A stretch of DNA of 64,000 nucleotides from assembly GCF_000968015.1 (NCBI RefSeq), contig NZ_LACH01000026.1:21505-85504 (forward strand). Direction: 5' to 3'. Below, one piece after another: positions 10,600-20,277 of this stretch (within the stretch, counting starts at the first letter, position 1; each line of letters starts with the position of its first letter). The DNA comes from Pseudomonas fluorescens (GTDB lineage Bacteria; Pseudomonadota; Gammaproteobacteria; Pseudomonadales; Pseudomonadaceae). A model generated the notes under the pieces. That model was not told where the DNA came from and did no database searches. It saw only the letters and a program-made list of their open reading frames with translations. Made by a program: the position numbers and the translations under genes.

Positions 10600-10681
10600 A
10601 AAGATCGCAGCCTTCGGCAGCTCCTACACAACCGGGTGTGCACGCAGTCAACGTAGGAGCTGCCGAAGGCTGCGATCTTTT
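10600..10681. repeat. REP doublet (GATCGCAGCCTTCGGCAGC family)
   Basis: Arms of about 29 nt at each end form a long imperfect hairpin between fliJ and the STAS gene. The sequence family differs from the GTGGGAGC REPs. Confidence 0.9.
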
Positions 10682-10753
10682 GATCTTGCCCCAGCCCCAG
10701 CCAAGTGCTAAACCTTGTACACGTACGTTCACCAATGACAAGGAAGCCGTTAA

Positions 10754-11059
10754 ATGCCAGTCGTTACAGAAGTATCCAAAAATGGGCAAAAGCTGACGAT
10801 ATCGGTCAAGGGACGATTCGATTTCGCCAAGCATCAGGAATTTCGCGAGTCCTACGAAAATCTTCAGCCAAAACCCGAATCCTTCGAAGTGGATCTGAAA
10901 GACGCCACTTACCTCGACAGCTCAGCGCTCGGCATGCTGTTGCTATTGCGTGATCATGCTGGCGGCGAAAATGCCGAGATCACGTTGACCAACGCTAACG
11001 CAGATGTGCGCAAGATCCTCGCCATCTCCAACTTCGAACAAATCTTCGACGTGGCGTGA
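10754..11059 (+). CDS. STAS-domain anti-sigma-factor antagonist (HsbA-like)
   Basis: 101 residues forming one STAS domain, with the phosphorylatable serine motif DSSALG at 55-60. It has a good ribosome site (AAGGAAG). Such proteins switch between an anti-sigma kinase and other partners according to serine phosphorylation. The next gene carries both a phosphatase and a kinase-type domain, so the pair forms a complete partner switch. Its position beside fliJ matches the HsbA-like gene of other pseudomonads, where it influences FlgM/sigma and swimming versus biofilm. Confidence 0.88.
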   Translation: MPVVTEVSKNGQKLTISVKGRFDFAKHQEFRESYENLQPKPESFEVDLKDATYLDSSALGMLLLLRDHAGGENAEITLTNANADVRKILAISNFEQIFDVA

Positions 11060-12771
11060 CCGCCATGCAGCCCTTGTTCGAACCGCTGACGATCCTGATC
11101 GCCGAAGACAGCGCGGCCGATCGCATGCTGCTGTCGACCATCGTTCGTCGCCAGGGGCATGAGGTGCTGACGGCCGCCAATGGTGCCGAAGCCGTTGAAG
11201 CGTTTCGCCAGCAACGACCGCAACTGGTGCTCATGGACGCAATGATGCCGGTGATGGACGGTTTCGAGGCGGCGCGGCAGATCAAGATATTGGCAGGGGA
11301 AACCCTGGTGCCGATCATCTTCCTCACCTCGCTGACCGAAAGCGAAGCGCTGGCCCGCTGTCTGGAGGCCGGTGGTGACGACTTTCTGGCAAAGCCCTAC
11401 AACCAGGTGATCCTCGCCGCCAAGATCAAGGCGATGGACCGCTTGCGGCGGTTGCAGGCCACGGTGTTGCAGCAGCGCGATCAGATCGCCAGGCACCACG
11501 ACTACCTGCTCAACGAGCAACGGGTGGCCAAAGCCGTGTTCGACAAGGTAGCCCACTCCGGCTGCCTGAGTGCACCGAATATTCGCTACCTGCAATCGCC
11601 CTATGCGTTGTTCAACGGCGATCTGCTGCTGGCCGCGTTCACCCCGGCCGGCGACATGCACGTGCTGCTCGGCGATTTTACCGGTCACGGTTTGCCGGCC
11701 GCGGTCGGTGCCATGCCCTTGGCCGAAGTTTTCTATGGCATGACCGCGAAGGGTTACGGCCTGTCCGAAACCCTGCGCGAGATGAATGCCAAGCTCAAGC
11801 GCATCCTGCCGGTGGACATGTTCTGCTGTGCAACGCTGCTGTGCCTGAGTTTTCAGCGGCGTTCGGTGGAGGTGTGGAACGGCGGAATGCCGGACGGTTA
11901 CCTGCACAGCATCGCCAGCGGTGAGCGAACGACGCTGACGGCTCGGCATTTGCCGCTCGGCGTGCTGAGCCCGCAATCTTTTGATGACCGAACCGAAGTG
12001 TTTCCGATGGCGGTCGGGGATCGGGTCTTCCTGTTATCCGACGGGGTGATCGATACCTGCGATGCCAACGAACAGTTGTTTGGTGTAGAGCGATTGGAGC
12101 AGGTGTTTGCGGCGAATCGCCAGCCTGATGAGTTGTTCGAAGAGATCGAGCAGGCGTTGCGGGACTTTCGCGGCGAGGCCCGTGATGACGTGAGCATGGT
12201 CGAGGTCAGTCTGCTGGAGGCCGCACAACTGACCCCGCCGGCGCTGGTGTATTCCGACAGTGGTCAGTCCTGCCCGCTGGACTGGTCAGTGAGTTTCGAA
12301 TTTCGCGCCGCCACGCTCAAACGCTTCAATCCGCTGCCGTATCTTCTGCAATTGCTGCTTGAGGTCCACGGTCTGCGGGCTCAGAGCGGGGCGCTCTACA
12401 GTGTTTTGGCCGAACTGTATTCCAATGCCTTGGAGCATGGAGTGCTGGGGCTGGATTCGGCGCTCAAGCGCGATGCCTCGGGGTTTACCCGCTATTATCA
12501 GCAACGCAATACACGCCTGGACGCGTTGCAGGACGGCTTTGTGCGGGTGCATTTGCAGGTGACACCCAAAGGCGAGGGCGGGTGCCTGACGGTTCGGGTT
12601 GAAGACAGTGGCAAGGGTTTCGATGTCGCGCGGGTGATGGAGCGGCCCGTCGATGGTGTCCGTCTGTCGGGACGTGGCGTCAGTCTGATCCGTCAGCTGG
12701 GCCACAATGCGAGTTGGTCCGACGATGGTCGAAGTGCCCGCGTGGAGTTTTTCTGGGAGGCTCTGGCATAA
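11056..12771 (+). CDS. Response regulator with PP2C phosphatase and HATPase domains (HsbR-like)
   Basis: 571 residues from the GTG that overlaps the STAS stop; ATG 11065 is an alternative. The receiver has Asp61 in LMDAMMPVMDG. A PP2C/SpoIIE-type phosphatase follows (about 165-390, with GDFTGHGLPAAVG and RDDVSMVEV). The C-terminal RsbW-like HATPase is at about 420-571 (ELYSNALEHG, DSGKGFD). It is predicted to phosphorylate and dephosphorylate the neighbouring STAS protein under receiver control. Confidence 0.88.
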   Translation: MTAMQPLFEPLTILIAEDSAADRMLLSTIVRRQGHEVLTAANGAEAVEAFRQQRPQLVLMDAMMPVMDGFEAARQIKILAGETLVPIIFLTSLTESEALARCLEAGGDDFLAKPYNQVILAAKIKAMDRLRRLQATVLQQRDQIARHHDYLLNEQRVAKAVFDKVAHSGCLSAPNIRYLQSPYALFNGDLLLAAFTPAGDMHVLLGDFTGHGLPAAVGAMPLAEVFYGMTAKGYGLSETLREMNAKLKRILPVDMFCCATLLCLSFQRRSVEVWNGGMPDGYLHSIASGERTTLTARHLPLGVLSPQSFDDRTEVFPMAVGDRVFLLSDGVIDTCDANEQLFGVERLEQVFAANRQPDELFEEIEQALRDFRGEARDDVSMVEVSLLEAAQLTPPALVYSDSGQSCPLDWSVSFEFRAATLKRFNPLPYLLQLLLEVHGLRAQSGALYSVLAELYSNALEHGVLGLDSALKRDASGFTRYYQQRNTRLDALQDGFVRVHLQVTPKGEGGCLTVRVEDSGKGFDVARVMERPVDGVRLSGRGVSLIRQLGHNASWSDDGRSARVEFFWEALA

Positions 12772-12801
12772 TCCACGCATTCTTGATCAAGGAGTGAGCA
12801 A

Positions 12802-13170
12802 GTGGCTGACACACACCTGGACCGCGACGTACTGAACGCGTTGCAAGAGGTCATGGAGGATGAGTATCCGACGTTGCTGGATACCTTTCTTGCCGATTCC
12901 GAAGAGCGTTTACGCATCTTGCGAATGGCTGAAGATGCCGCGCAACTCATGAATGCTGCCCATAGTTTCAAGGGCAGCAGCAGCAACATGGGCGCCATTC
13001 GCCTGGCTGAGTTGTGCCATGAGCTGGAGCAGCGCGCCAAGCAAAAAAACCTCGCAGGCATCGAAAAGCTGATCGGGGAAATTGACGGCGAATTCGCCAT
13101 CGTCCGACCTCTCTATGAGGCGGAGCGTCAACGTTCCTTCTCTGCCAATGAGACCGTCCGGCGCTTTTAG
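12802..13170 (+). CDS. Hpt-domain phosphotransfer protein
   Basis: 122 residues from a GTG preceded by AAGGAG. A single Hpt four-helix domain has His54 in AAHSFKGSSSN, the usual phosphorelay acceptor. It is a plausible phosphodonor for the receiver of the preceding protein. No histidine kinase is encoded next to it, so the donor kinase is unknown; in P. aeruginosa, hybrid kinases feed the analogous HptB-HsbR route. Confidence 0.9.
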   Translation: MADTHLDRDVLNALQEVMEDEYPTLLDTFLADSEERLRILRMAEDAAQLMNAAHSFKGSSSNMGAIRLAELCHELEQRAKQKNLAGIEKLIGEIDGEFAIVRPLYEAERQRSFSANETVRRF

Positions 13171-13187
13171 TGCCTGTCACTCAAACC

Positions 13188-13204
13188 TGGCGCGACCTTT
13201 GCAA
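13188..13204 (+). promoter_or_regulatory. Sigma-54 promoter of fliK
   Basis: TGGCGC-GACCT-TTGCAA has GG at 13189-13190 and GC at 13201-13202, with 10 nt between them. It lies about 50 nt upstream of the chosen fliK ATG. Confidence 0.75.
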
Positions 13205-13253
13205 TAATCTCCGTCAACTGTACCTACGATCCCAGTGCCGCGGAGTCCGTTCC

Positions 13254-14615
13254 ATGCCCGTTACCCCCAATATGCTTCTTCAGGCCGCCGCGCAGGCCAA
13301 GACTCAAGCCGCTTCCGCCAATACACCGGCGCTGGCCGCTGAGCCTGGGGACAAGGCATCCAGCTTCGCTCAGGTCTACGCCAATCAAGCCCGGAACAAA
13401 CCTTCTGCGGTGGGTGATGGATCGGCCAAGCCGATACGCGATAAAACGCCGGACAGCCCCGATAAAAAGGACGTCAGCAACGACAAGTCTGCCGCCCCGG
13501 AACCTGCGGTTGCCGATAGCGGCAAATCCTTGCCCGCCGATAAGCCGACGCAGGCTGAGGACGAGGCTGCCAGCGATGACGGGTCGGATACTGCGCAGAC
13601 GCCGGTTGCCGATGCCGCGCCCGTTGACCCGACGCTGGATCCTGCGTTGATGCAGGCAGTACAACCTGCGGTGCCAGTGCCGGTACCGGCAGCTCCACCC
13701 GTTGTAGTCACCCGACAACCGCAGGTCGAGGTGGCTGTGACGGCGGCAACGACTCCGGTCGTTGCAAGCACTGACACCGATTTCGATCCCGAAGCCGATC
13801 CTCTCGACGCACTGCCCGCCGTGCGCATGGCCATGGAGCAGGGCGGCCATATTTCGGCTGCGAGTCAGGCCCAGCCAAAAGCGGCACCGACCTCGGCCGA
13901 GGCCCAGGCTGATGGCGAGTCCACCTCGGCGCAGACCTTCGCCGCCGGCATGGCGAGCATGCTCGATGTGCAGGCCGACAAGGACAGCACCGGCCAGGGC
14001 AGCGACAAGGCCTTCAGCGGTCTTGTCGATGACGGTCTCAAGGACCTGAAGTCCGCGAGTAGCGATACCCGGGTCGACGATTTCGCCAACCGCCTGGCGG
14101 CACTGACCCAGGCGGCCACGCCGAAAACCGCGAACGCATTGCCGGTGAATCAACCGATCGCCATGCATCAGAGCGGCTGGACCGAAGAAGTCGTGAATCG
14201 GGTCATGTACCTGTCCAGCGTCAATCTCAAGGCCGCCGACATCCAGTTGCAACCGGCCGAACTGGGGCGCCTGGACATTCGGGTGAACATGGTTCCGGAT
14301 CAGCAGACCCAAGTGACGTTCATGAGCGCCCATCCAAGTGTTCGCGAAGCGCTGGACGGGCAGATGCATCGCTTGCGTGACATGTTTGCGCAGCAGGGCA
14401 TGGGCCAGGTCGACGTCAATGTATCCGACCAGTCCCGTGGCTGGCAGGGTCAGGGGCAGGAACAGGCTCAACAGGGTCAAAGCCAGGGTGGACGCACCAA
14501 CGCCAGTGGTGGTCGTCTCGACTCCATGGATGAGGCGCTTGCGCCAACAGCTGCCGAAGTAGCGGCCAGCACCACCAGCGTCATCGGCTCCAGCGCCGTC
14601 GACTACTACGCCTGA
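13254..14615 (+). CDS. fliK: FliK, hook-length control protein
   Basis: 453 residues from ATG 13254, which has GCGGAG upstream. A longer reading from 13170 would cross the sigma-54 promoter. A low-complexity Ala/Pro/Asp-rich N-terminal ruler region is followed by the conserved C-terminal FliK domain around LQPAELGRLDIRVN, and then a Gln/Gly-rich tail. FliK is secreted as a molecular ruler and triggers the FlhB substrate switch. Confidence 0.93.
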   Translation: MPVTPNMLLQAAAQAKTQAASANTPALAAEPGDKASSFAQVYANQARNKPSAVGDGSAKPIRDKTPDSPDKKDVSNDKSAAPEPAVADSGKSLPADKPTQAEDEAASDDGSDTAQTPVADAAPVDPTLDPALMQAVQPAVPVPVPAAPPVVVTRQPQVEVAVTAATTPVVASTDTDFDPEADPLDALPAVRMAMEQGGHISAASQAQPKAAPTSAEAQADGESTSAQTFAAGMASMLDVQADKDSTGQGSDKAFSGLVDDGLKDLKSASSDTRVDDFANRLAALTQAATPKTANALPVNQPIAMHQSGWTEEVVNRVMYLSSVNLKAADIQLQPAELGRLDIRVNMVPDQQTQVTFMSAHPSVREALDGQMHRLRDMFAQQGMGQVDVNVSDQSRGWQGQGQEQAQQGQSQGGRTNASGGRLDSMDEALAPTAAEVAASTTSVIGSSAVDYYA

Positions 14616-14630
14616 TAATGCGGCGCCCCT

Positions 14631-14708
14631 AAAAGATCGCAGCCTTCGGCAGCTCCTACATTGGATTGTGTACATCCTGTAGGAGCTGCCGAAGGCTGCG
14701 ATCTTTTG
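14631..14708. repeat. REP doublet (GATCGCAGCCTTCGGCAGC family)
   Basis: Inverted arms AAAAGATCGCAGCC... and ...GGCTGCGATCTTTT enclose a short spacer after the fliK stop. With its flanking A and T runs it could act as a bidirectional terminator before the fliL promoter. Confidence 0.9.
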
Positions 14709-14756
14709 ATTTTCGGTCACGGTCGACCGTCCTTCCCGTTTTCCCTCAGACACTTC

Positions 14757-14772
14757 TGGCATAACACTTGCT
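14757..14772 (+). promoter_or_regulatory. Sigma-54 promoter of the fliL operon
   Basis: TGGCAT-AACAC-TTGCT has GG at 14758-14759 and GC at 14770-14771. It follows a REP doublet and precedes fliL by about 50 nt, starting the fliLMNOPQR-flhB operon. Confidence 0.85.
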
Positions 14773-14822
14773 CTTGCCTTGCCGTGCGACTGTGAAAACC
14801 CGAATAGTGACGGATTATTGGC

Positions 14823-15323
14823 ATGGCGAAGAGCGAAGCAGCAGTAAAAGACCCCGCAACCAAAGGCAAACTCAAGCTGATCATTGTGATCGTGGTGGCC
14901 CTGCTGCTGGCGATCGGTTTGTCCGTGGGAGCGACCTGGTTCTTCATGCACAGCGCCCAGAGCAAGCCTGCCGCCGCGGCTGAAATCGCCCCGGTCGGCA
15001 AGCAGCCAGCGATTTTCGAGCCCATGGCTCCGGCCTTCGTGGCCAATTACAACCAGAACGGTCGTCAGCGCTACATGCAGGTGAGCATCACCATGCAGGG
15101 TCGCAATCAAGCCGATCTGGAAGCGCTCAAAGTCCACATGCCCGTCATCCGCAACAACCTGGTCATGCTGTTTTCCGGACAGGATTTCGCCACTCTGGCA
15201 TCGCCGGTCGGTCAGGAAATGTTGCGTCAGAAAGCCACGGCCAGCGTCCAGGAAGTGGCGCAGAAAGAACTCGGCAAAGTGGTCATCGAACAGTTGCTTT
15301 TCACTAATTTCGTACTGCAGTAG
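14823..15323 (+). CDS. fliL: FliL, stator-associated basal body protein
   Basis: 166 residues with one membrane span (about 19-41) and a periplasmic FliL domain. FliL rings surround the stator and support torque and surface sensing. First gene of the sigma-54 operon fliLMNOPQR-flhB. Confidence 0.94.
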   Translation: MAKSEAAVKDPATKGKLKLIIVIVVALLLAIGLSVGATWFFMHSAQSKPAAAAEIAPVGKQPAIFEPMAPAFVANYNQNGRQRYMQVSITMQGRNQADLEALKVHMPVIRNNLVMLFSGQDFATLASPVGQEMLRQKATASVQEVAQKELGKVVIEQLLFTNFVLQ

Positions 15324-15332
15324 GAACACGAC

Positions 15333-16301
15333 ATGGCCGTGCAGGACCTGCTGTCCCAGGATGAGATCGATGCGCTGTTGCATGGTGTCGACGATGGTCT
15401 GGTACAGACCGATACCGCTGCTGAACCCGGCAGTGTCAAAAGCTACGACCTGACCAGCCAGGATCGCATCGTCCGCGGACGCATGCCGACCCTGGAGATG
15501 ATCAACGAGCGTTTCGCCCGTTACACCCGCATCAGCATGTTCAACATGCTGCGCCGCTCGGCGGACGTTGCCGTCGGTGGCGTGCAGGTGATGAAGTTCG
15601 GCGAATACGTGCACTCGCTGTACGTGCCGACCAGCCTCAACCTGGTCAAGATCAAACCGTTGCGCGGCACCGCGTTGTTCATCCTCGACGCCAAACTGGT
15701 GTTCAAACTGGTGGACAACTTCTTCGGCGGCGACGGCCGTCACGCGAAGATCGAAGGGCGTGAATTCACCCCCACCGAACTGCGCGTGGTGCGCATGGTG
15801 CTGGAGCAGGCGTTCGTCGATTTGAAGGAAGCCTGGCAGGCGATCATGGAAGTGAACTTCGAGTACATCAACTCCGAAGTGAACCCGGCCATGGCCAACA
15901 TCGTCGGCCCGAGCGAAGCCATTGTGGTATCGACCTTCCACATCGAACTCGATGGCGGTGGCGGCGACCTGCACGTGACCATGCCGTACTCGATGATCGA
16001 ACCTGTACGCGAAATGCTCGACGCTGGCTTCCAGTCGGACCTCGACGATCAGGACGAGCGCTGGGTCAACGCCTTGCGTCAGGACGTGCTGGACGTTGAC
16101 GTTCCGATCGGCGCCACGGTTGCACGTCGCCAGTTGCGCCTGCGGGACATTCTGCACATGCAGCCGGGGGACATTATCCCGGTCGAGATGCCGGATGAGA
16201 TGATCATGCGCGCCAACGGCGTGCCTGCGTTCAAGGTCAAGATGGGGTCGCACAAAGGCAACCTCGCGTTGCAAGTGATCGAGCCGATCGAGCGCCGCTG
16301 A
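15333..16301 (+). CDS. fliM: FliM, flagellar switch protein
   Basis: 322 residues. The N-terminal CheY-binding peptide is seen as LLSQDEIDALLHG. The CheC-like middle domain and a C-terminal SpoA domain follow. FliM forms the bulk of the C-ring and reverses rotation on binding CheY-P. Confidence 0.97.
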   Translation: MAVQDLLSQDEIDALLHGVDDGLVQTDTAAEPGSVKSYDLTSQDRIVRGRMPTLEMINERFARYTRISMFNMLRRSADVAVGGVQVMKFGEYVHSLYVPTSLNLVKIKPLRGTALFILDAKLVFKLVDNFFGGDGRHAKIEGREFTPTELRVVRMVLEQAFVDLKEAWQAIMEVNFEYINSEVNPAMANIVGPSEAIVVSTFHIELDGGGGDLHVTMPYSMIEPVREMLDAGFQSDLDDQDERWVNALRQDVLDVDVPIGATVARRQLRLRDILHMQPGDIIPVEMPDEMIMRANGVPAFKVKMGSHKGNLALQVIEPIERR

Positions 16302-16373
16302 CCGGCGCTCCAAACCCCCTGTGCTTTTAACTGACGGCTCCTGATTGAATGGATGCCCGCCGAGGAAAAATTG

Positions 16374-16832
16374 ATGGCTAACGATATGAACACCCAGGAC
16401 GACCAGGCGCTGGCCGATGAATGGGCTGCGGCCCTGGAAGAAACCGGCGACGCCGGGCAGGACGACATCGACGCCTTGCTGGCCGCTGACGCCGCCAGTT
16501 CGCCGTCCAACCGTCTGCCGATGGAAGAGTTCGGCAGCGTGCCGAAAAATAACGACCCGGTCACCCTCGACGGTCCGAACCTGGATGTGATTCTCGATAT
16601 CCCGGTGTCGATTTCCATGGAAGTCGGCAGCACCGACATCAACATCCGCAACCTGCTGCAGCTTAACCAGGGGTCGGTGATCGAACTCGATCGTCTGGCC
16701 GGTGAACCGCTGGACGTGCTGGTCAACGGCACGCTCATCGCTCACGGTGAGGTGGTGGTGGTCAACGAGAAGTTCGGCATCCGCCTGACCGACGTGATCA
16801 GCCCTAGCGAACGCATCAAGAAGTTGCGCTGA
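16374..16832 (+). CDS. fliN: FliN, flagellar switch protein
   Basis: 152 residues from ATG 16374, preceded by GAGGAAAAA. An acidic variable N-terminus (about 1-65) precedes the SpoA domain (LDVILDIPVSISMEVG to the end). FliN forms the base of the C-ring and docks FliH. An in-frame ATG at 16353 would overlap the ribosome site and was rejected. Confidence 0.95.
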   Translation: MANDMNTQDDQALADEWAAALEETGDAGQDDIDALLAADAASSPSNRLPMEEFGSVPKNNDPVTLDGPNLDVILDIPVSISMEVGSTDINIRNLLQLNQGSVIELDRLAGEPLDVLVNGTLIAHGEVVVVNEKFGIRLTDVISPSERIKKLR

Positions 16833-17279
16833 GTGAAAAAGGTTCTGGGGGTTTTGCTCGGCTTGCCGTTCAGCGTTCTGGCTGCCGAGCCGGTAGCGAC
16901 CGCTACTGCTGCCGCCGCACCCGCGGTCAGCAGCGGTGTGGCCGGGCAATTGACGCAGTTGGTGTTCGGTTTGCTGCTGGTGCTGGGGTTGATCTTCTTC
17001 CTCGCTTGGTTGCTGCGTCGAGTGCAACAGGCCGGGCCGGCCGGCAAGGGGCAGGTGATCGAGCTGATCGGTTCCCGCGCGCTTGGCCCGCGTGACCGTC
17101 TGATGCTGGTGCAGGTCGGCAACGAGCAGATTCTGCTGGGCTTGAGCCCCGGCACCATCACCGCGTTGCACGTGCTCAAGGAGCCGGTGCAAGTGCCCAG
17201 CGGTACTGAAAAAGCCACTCCCGAGTTTGCCCAGCGCCTGATGGAGCTGATGGGCAAGGATCATAAGGATAAGAAGTAA
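16833..17279 (+). CDS. fliO: FliO, export-gate assembly protein
   Basis: 148 residues from a GTG immediately after the fliN stop. It has an N-terminal signal-like segment, one membrane span (about 45-67) and a cytoplasmic tail. FliO helps assemble the FliP-FliR complex. Its stop overlaps the fliP ATG. Confidence 0.92.
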   Translation: MKKVLGVLLGLPFSVLAAEPVATATAAAAPAVSSGVAGQLTQLVFGLLLVLGLIFFLAWLLRRVQQAGPAGKGQVIELIGSRALGPRDRLMLVQVGNEQILLGLSPGTITALHVLKEPVQVPSGTEKATPEFAQRLMELMGKDHKDKK

Positions 17280-18037
17280 TGGGTGCGCTACGCATCATCT
17301 TGTCGCTGGCCCTGATGCTGGCCGCGCCGCTGGCGTTCGCCGCCGATCCGTTATCGATCCCGGCAATCACCTTGGGCACCAATGCCGCTGGCGCTCAAGA
17401 ATACTCGGTCAGCCTGCAAATCCTGCTGATCATGACTGCGCTGAGTTTTATCCCGGCGTTCGTCATGCTGATGACCAGTTTTACCCGGATCATCATCGTC
17501 TTCTCGATCCTGCGTCAGGCCCTCGGCCTGCAACAAACGCCGTCGAACCAGATCCTCACGGGCATGGCGCTGTTCCTGACCCTGTTTATCATGGCGCCGG
17601 TATTCGACCGGGTTAATCAGGATGCCTTGCAGCCGTATCTGGCGGAGAAACTCACCGCTCAAGACGCCGTGGCCAAGGCGCAGGTGCCGATCAAGGATTT
17701 CATGCTCGCCCAGACTCGCAGCAGCGATCTGGAGTTGTTCATGCGCTTGTCCAAACGCACTGATATCGCGTCGCCGGATCAGGCGCCGCTGACGATTCTG
17801 GTCCCGGCGTTCGTCACCTCCGAACTGAAAACCGCGTTCCAGATTGGCTTCATGATCTTCATTCCGTTCCTGATCATCGACCTGGTCGTGGCCAGTGTCC
17901 TGATGGCCATGGGTATGATGATGCTCTCGCCACTGATTATTTCCCTGCCATTCAAGATCATGCTGTTCGTGCTGGTGGATGGCTGGGCGTTGATCATCGG
18001 TACGCTGGCGAGCAGCTTCGGCGGTGTATCGCCATGA
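17279..18037 (+). CDS. fliP: FliP, type III export-gate protein
   Basis: 252 residues with a cleavable signal peptide (to about residue 21, AFA) and four membrane segments. The signatures [20 protein letters not shown] and [19 protein letters not shown] are visible. It forms the export pore with FliQ and FliR. Confidence 0.97.
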   Translation: MGALRIILSLALMLAAPLAFAADPLSIPAITLGTNAAGAQEYSVSLQILLIMTALSFIPAFVMLMTSFTRIIIVFSILRQALGLQQTPSNQILTGMALFLTLFIMAPVFDRVNQDALQPYLAEKLTAQDAVAKAQVPIKDFMLAQTRSSDLELFMRLSKRTDIASPDQAPLTILVPAFVTSELKTAFQIGFMIFIPFLIIDLVVASVLMAMGMMMLSPLIISLPFKIMLFVLVDGWALIIGTLASSFGGVSP

Positions 18038-18303
18038 CGCCAGAAGTTGCGGTAGACATCTTCCGGGAAGCACTGTGGCTGACCACCATGATGGTTGCCG
18101 TGCTGGTGATTCCGAGTTTGCTCGTGGGTCTGTTGGTGGCAATGTTCCAGGCCGCTACGCAGATCAACGAACAGACCCTGAGCTTCCTGCCGCGCCTGCT
18201 GGTGATGCTGGTGACGTTGATCGTCGCCGGTCCGTGGCTGGTGCAGACCTTCATGGAATACATCCTGCAGTTGTACGGCAGTATTCCTCAGGTCATCGGC
18301 TAA
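18034..18303 (+). CDS. fliQ: FliQ, type III export-gate protein
   Basis: 89 residues with two membrane helices, the standard size. It overlaps the end of fliP by 4 nt (ATGA), so the two are probably translationally coupled. Confidence 0.96.
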   Translation: MTPEVAVDIFREALWLTTMMVAVLVIPSLLVGLLVAMFQAATQINEQTLSFLPRLLVMLVTLIVAGPWLVQTFMEYILQLYGSIPQVIG

Positions 18304-18306
18304 ACC

Positions 18307-19089
18307 ATGTCGCTGCTCCAGCTGACCGATACCCAGATCAGTACCTGGGTGGCGACGTTCATGCTGCCGCTGTTTCGTATCGGTGCCTTGCTGATGGTCA
18401 TGCCGGTGTTCGGTACGACGCTGGTGCCCACGCGAGTGCGCCTTTATTTCGCCATCGCGATCACGGTCGTGATTGCCCCCGGGTTGCCGCCGATGCCGCC
18501 GGTCAACGCGCTGGACTTGAGCGGGCTGCTGCTGATTGCCGAGCAGATCCTCGTCGGTGCAGCGCTGGGTTTCTCTTTGCAGCTATTCTTCCAGGCCTTC
18601 GTGGTCGCCGGGCAGATTGTCTCCATCCAGATGGGCATGGGCTTCGCTTCGATGGTCGACCCCACCAACGGCGTTTCGGTGGCGGTGATCGGGCAGTTCT
18701 TCACCATGCTGGTGACGCTGTTGTTCCTGTCCATGAACGGCCATCTGGTGGTGTTCGAAATCCTCACCGAAAGCTTCACTACGCTGCCGGTCGGTAGCGG
18801 GTTGATGGTCAATCATTTCTGGGAGCTGGCTGGCAAGCTCGGCTGGGTCCTCGGCGCCGCGCTGTTGCTGGTGTTGCCGGCGATCACTGCGTTGCTGGTG
18901 GTCAACATTGCGTTTGGCATCATGACCCGGGCGGCGCCACAGCTGAACATCTTCTCCATCGGCTTCCCGATGACCCTGGTACTCGGGCTATTCATTGTCT
19001 GGGTCGGGCTGGCGGACATCATCAATCAGTATCAACCGCTGGCGTCCGAGGCCTTGCAGTTGTTACGCGAACTGGCACGGGCGCGCTGA
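18307..19089 (+). CDS. fliR: FliR, type III export-gate protein
   Basis: 260 residues with about six membrane segments. The conserved stretch QMGMGFASMVDPTNG is present. FliR completes the FliP5Q4R1 gate. It lies 3 nt after fliQ and 3 nt before flhB. Confidence 0.96.
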   Translation: MSLLQLTDTQISTWVATFMLPLFRIGALLMVMPVFGTTLVPTRVRLYFAIAITVVIAPGLPPMPPVNALDLSGLLLIAEQILVGAALGFSLQLFFQAFVVAGQIVSIQMGMGFASMVDPTNGVSVAVIGQFFTMLVTLLFLSMNGHLVVFEILTESFTTLPVGSGLMVNHFWELAGKLGWVLGAALLLVLPAITALLVVNIAFGIMTRAAPQLNIFSIGFPMTLVLGLFIVWVGLADIINQYQPLASEALQLLRELARAR

Positions 19090-19092
19090 GTC

Positions 19093-20232
19093 ATGGCTGA
19101 GAGCGAAAGCGGTCAGGACAAAACAGAAGACCCCACGGAGAAGCGCAAGAAGGACTCTCGCGAGAAGGGCGAGATCGCGCGTTCAAAAGAGCTCAACACC
19201 CTGGCGATCATGTTGGCGGGTTCCGGTGCGCTGCTGATTTTCGGCGGGGCGCTGGCGCAAGACTTGATGGAGTTGATGCGGCAGAATTTCTCCCTGTCGC
19301 GTGAAGTCATTCTCGATCAGCGCTACATGAACACTTACCTGTTGAGTTCAGGGCTGACAGCCTTGCTGGCGATTCAGCCGATCATGATCACCCTGTTGCT
19401 GGCAGCGTTGCTCGGGCCGATCTCCCTTGGTGGATGGCTATTTGCAGCGGGTTCCCTGGCACCGAAATTCAGTCGGATGAACCCTGCCGCGGGCCTCAAG
19501 CGAATGTTTTCGTTCAAGGCGGTGGCGGAGCTGCTTAAGGCGTTTGCGAAGTTCTTGATCGTCCTGGCCGTGGCCCTGATGGTGTTGTCGTCAGACATCG
19601 ATGACCTGATGCGCATTGCCCACGAACCTTTGGAGCTGGCTGTTATTCACTCCCTGCAGGTAGTGGGCTGGAGTACGTTATGGATGTCCTGTGGGCTGAT
19701 CATCATCGCCGCGGTGGACGTGCCGGTACAGCTCTGGGAAAGCCACAAGAAACTGCTGATGACCAAGCAGGAAGTGCGTGACGAGCACAAGGATCAGGAA
19801 GGGCGCCCGGAGGTCAAACAGCGCATTCGCCAATTGCAGCGCGAAATGTCCCAGCGCCGGATGATGGCGGCGATCCCCGCCGCCGATGTGGTCATCACCA
19901 ACCCGACCCACTACGCCGTAGCGCTCAAGTACGATCCGGACAAGGGTGGGGCGCCGATGCTGATCGCCAAGGGCAGCGACTTCCTTGCCTTGAAGATCCG
20001 TGAAATCGCTGTGGCCAACGAAGTGCTGCTGCTTGAGTCGCCGGCACTGGCGCGTTCGATTTACTACTCCACCGAACTTGACCAGGAAATCCCCGGCGGG
20101 CTCTACCTTGCCGTCGCCCAGGTACTCGCTTACGTCTACCAGATCCGCCAGCATCGCGCCGGCAAGGGCAAGCGCCCGGATCCGCTCAAGGACAACCTGC
20201 CGATTCCGCCAGATTTGCGACGCGATTCCTGA
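19093..20232 (+). CDS. flhB: FlhB, export switch protein
   Basis: 379 residues. A charged N-terminal segment and four membrane spans are followed by the cytoplasmic autocleavage domain with NPTH at 270-273. Cleavage there changes export from rod/hook to filament substrates when FliK signals completion. It ends the fliL operon. An unrelated minus-strand gene ends 46 nt downstream instead of the usual flhA. Confidence 0.97.
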   Translation: MAESESGQDKTEDPTEKRKKDSREKGEIARSKELNTLAIMLAGSGALLIFGGALAQDLMELMRQNFSLSREVILDQRYMNTYLLSSGLTALLAIQPIMITLLLAALLGPISLGGWLFAAGSLAPKFSRMNPAAGLKRMFSFKAVAELLKAFAKFLIVLAVALMVLSSDIDDLMRIAHEPLELAVIHSLQVVGWSTLWMSCGLIIIAAVDVPVQLWESHKKLLMTKQEVRDEHKDQEGRPEVKQRIRQLQREMSQRRMMAAIPAADVVITNPTHYAVALKYDPDKGGAPMLIAKGSDFLALKIREIAVANEVLLLESPALARSIYYSTELDQEIPGGLYLAVAQVLAYVYQIRQHRAGKGKRPDPLKDNLPIPPDLRRDS

Positions 20233-20277
20233 TTGTGTTTTTTACGGTGTCGGTGTGTCTGGGGGAGTTATTGTTTG

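Noticed and set aside
13170..13253. Upstream start for fliK
   Set aside because: The 28 extra residues would be encoded across a sigma-54 promoter and lack family similarity.
13224..17264. A 1346-codon open frame on the minus strand antisense to fliK-fliO
   Set aside because: It is a shadow of the GC-rich coding strand. It has His/Gln/Arg-rich composition, no domain and no ribosome site, and it lies opposite several well-identified genes.
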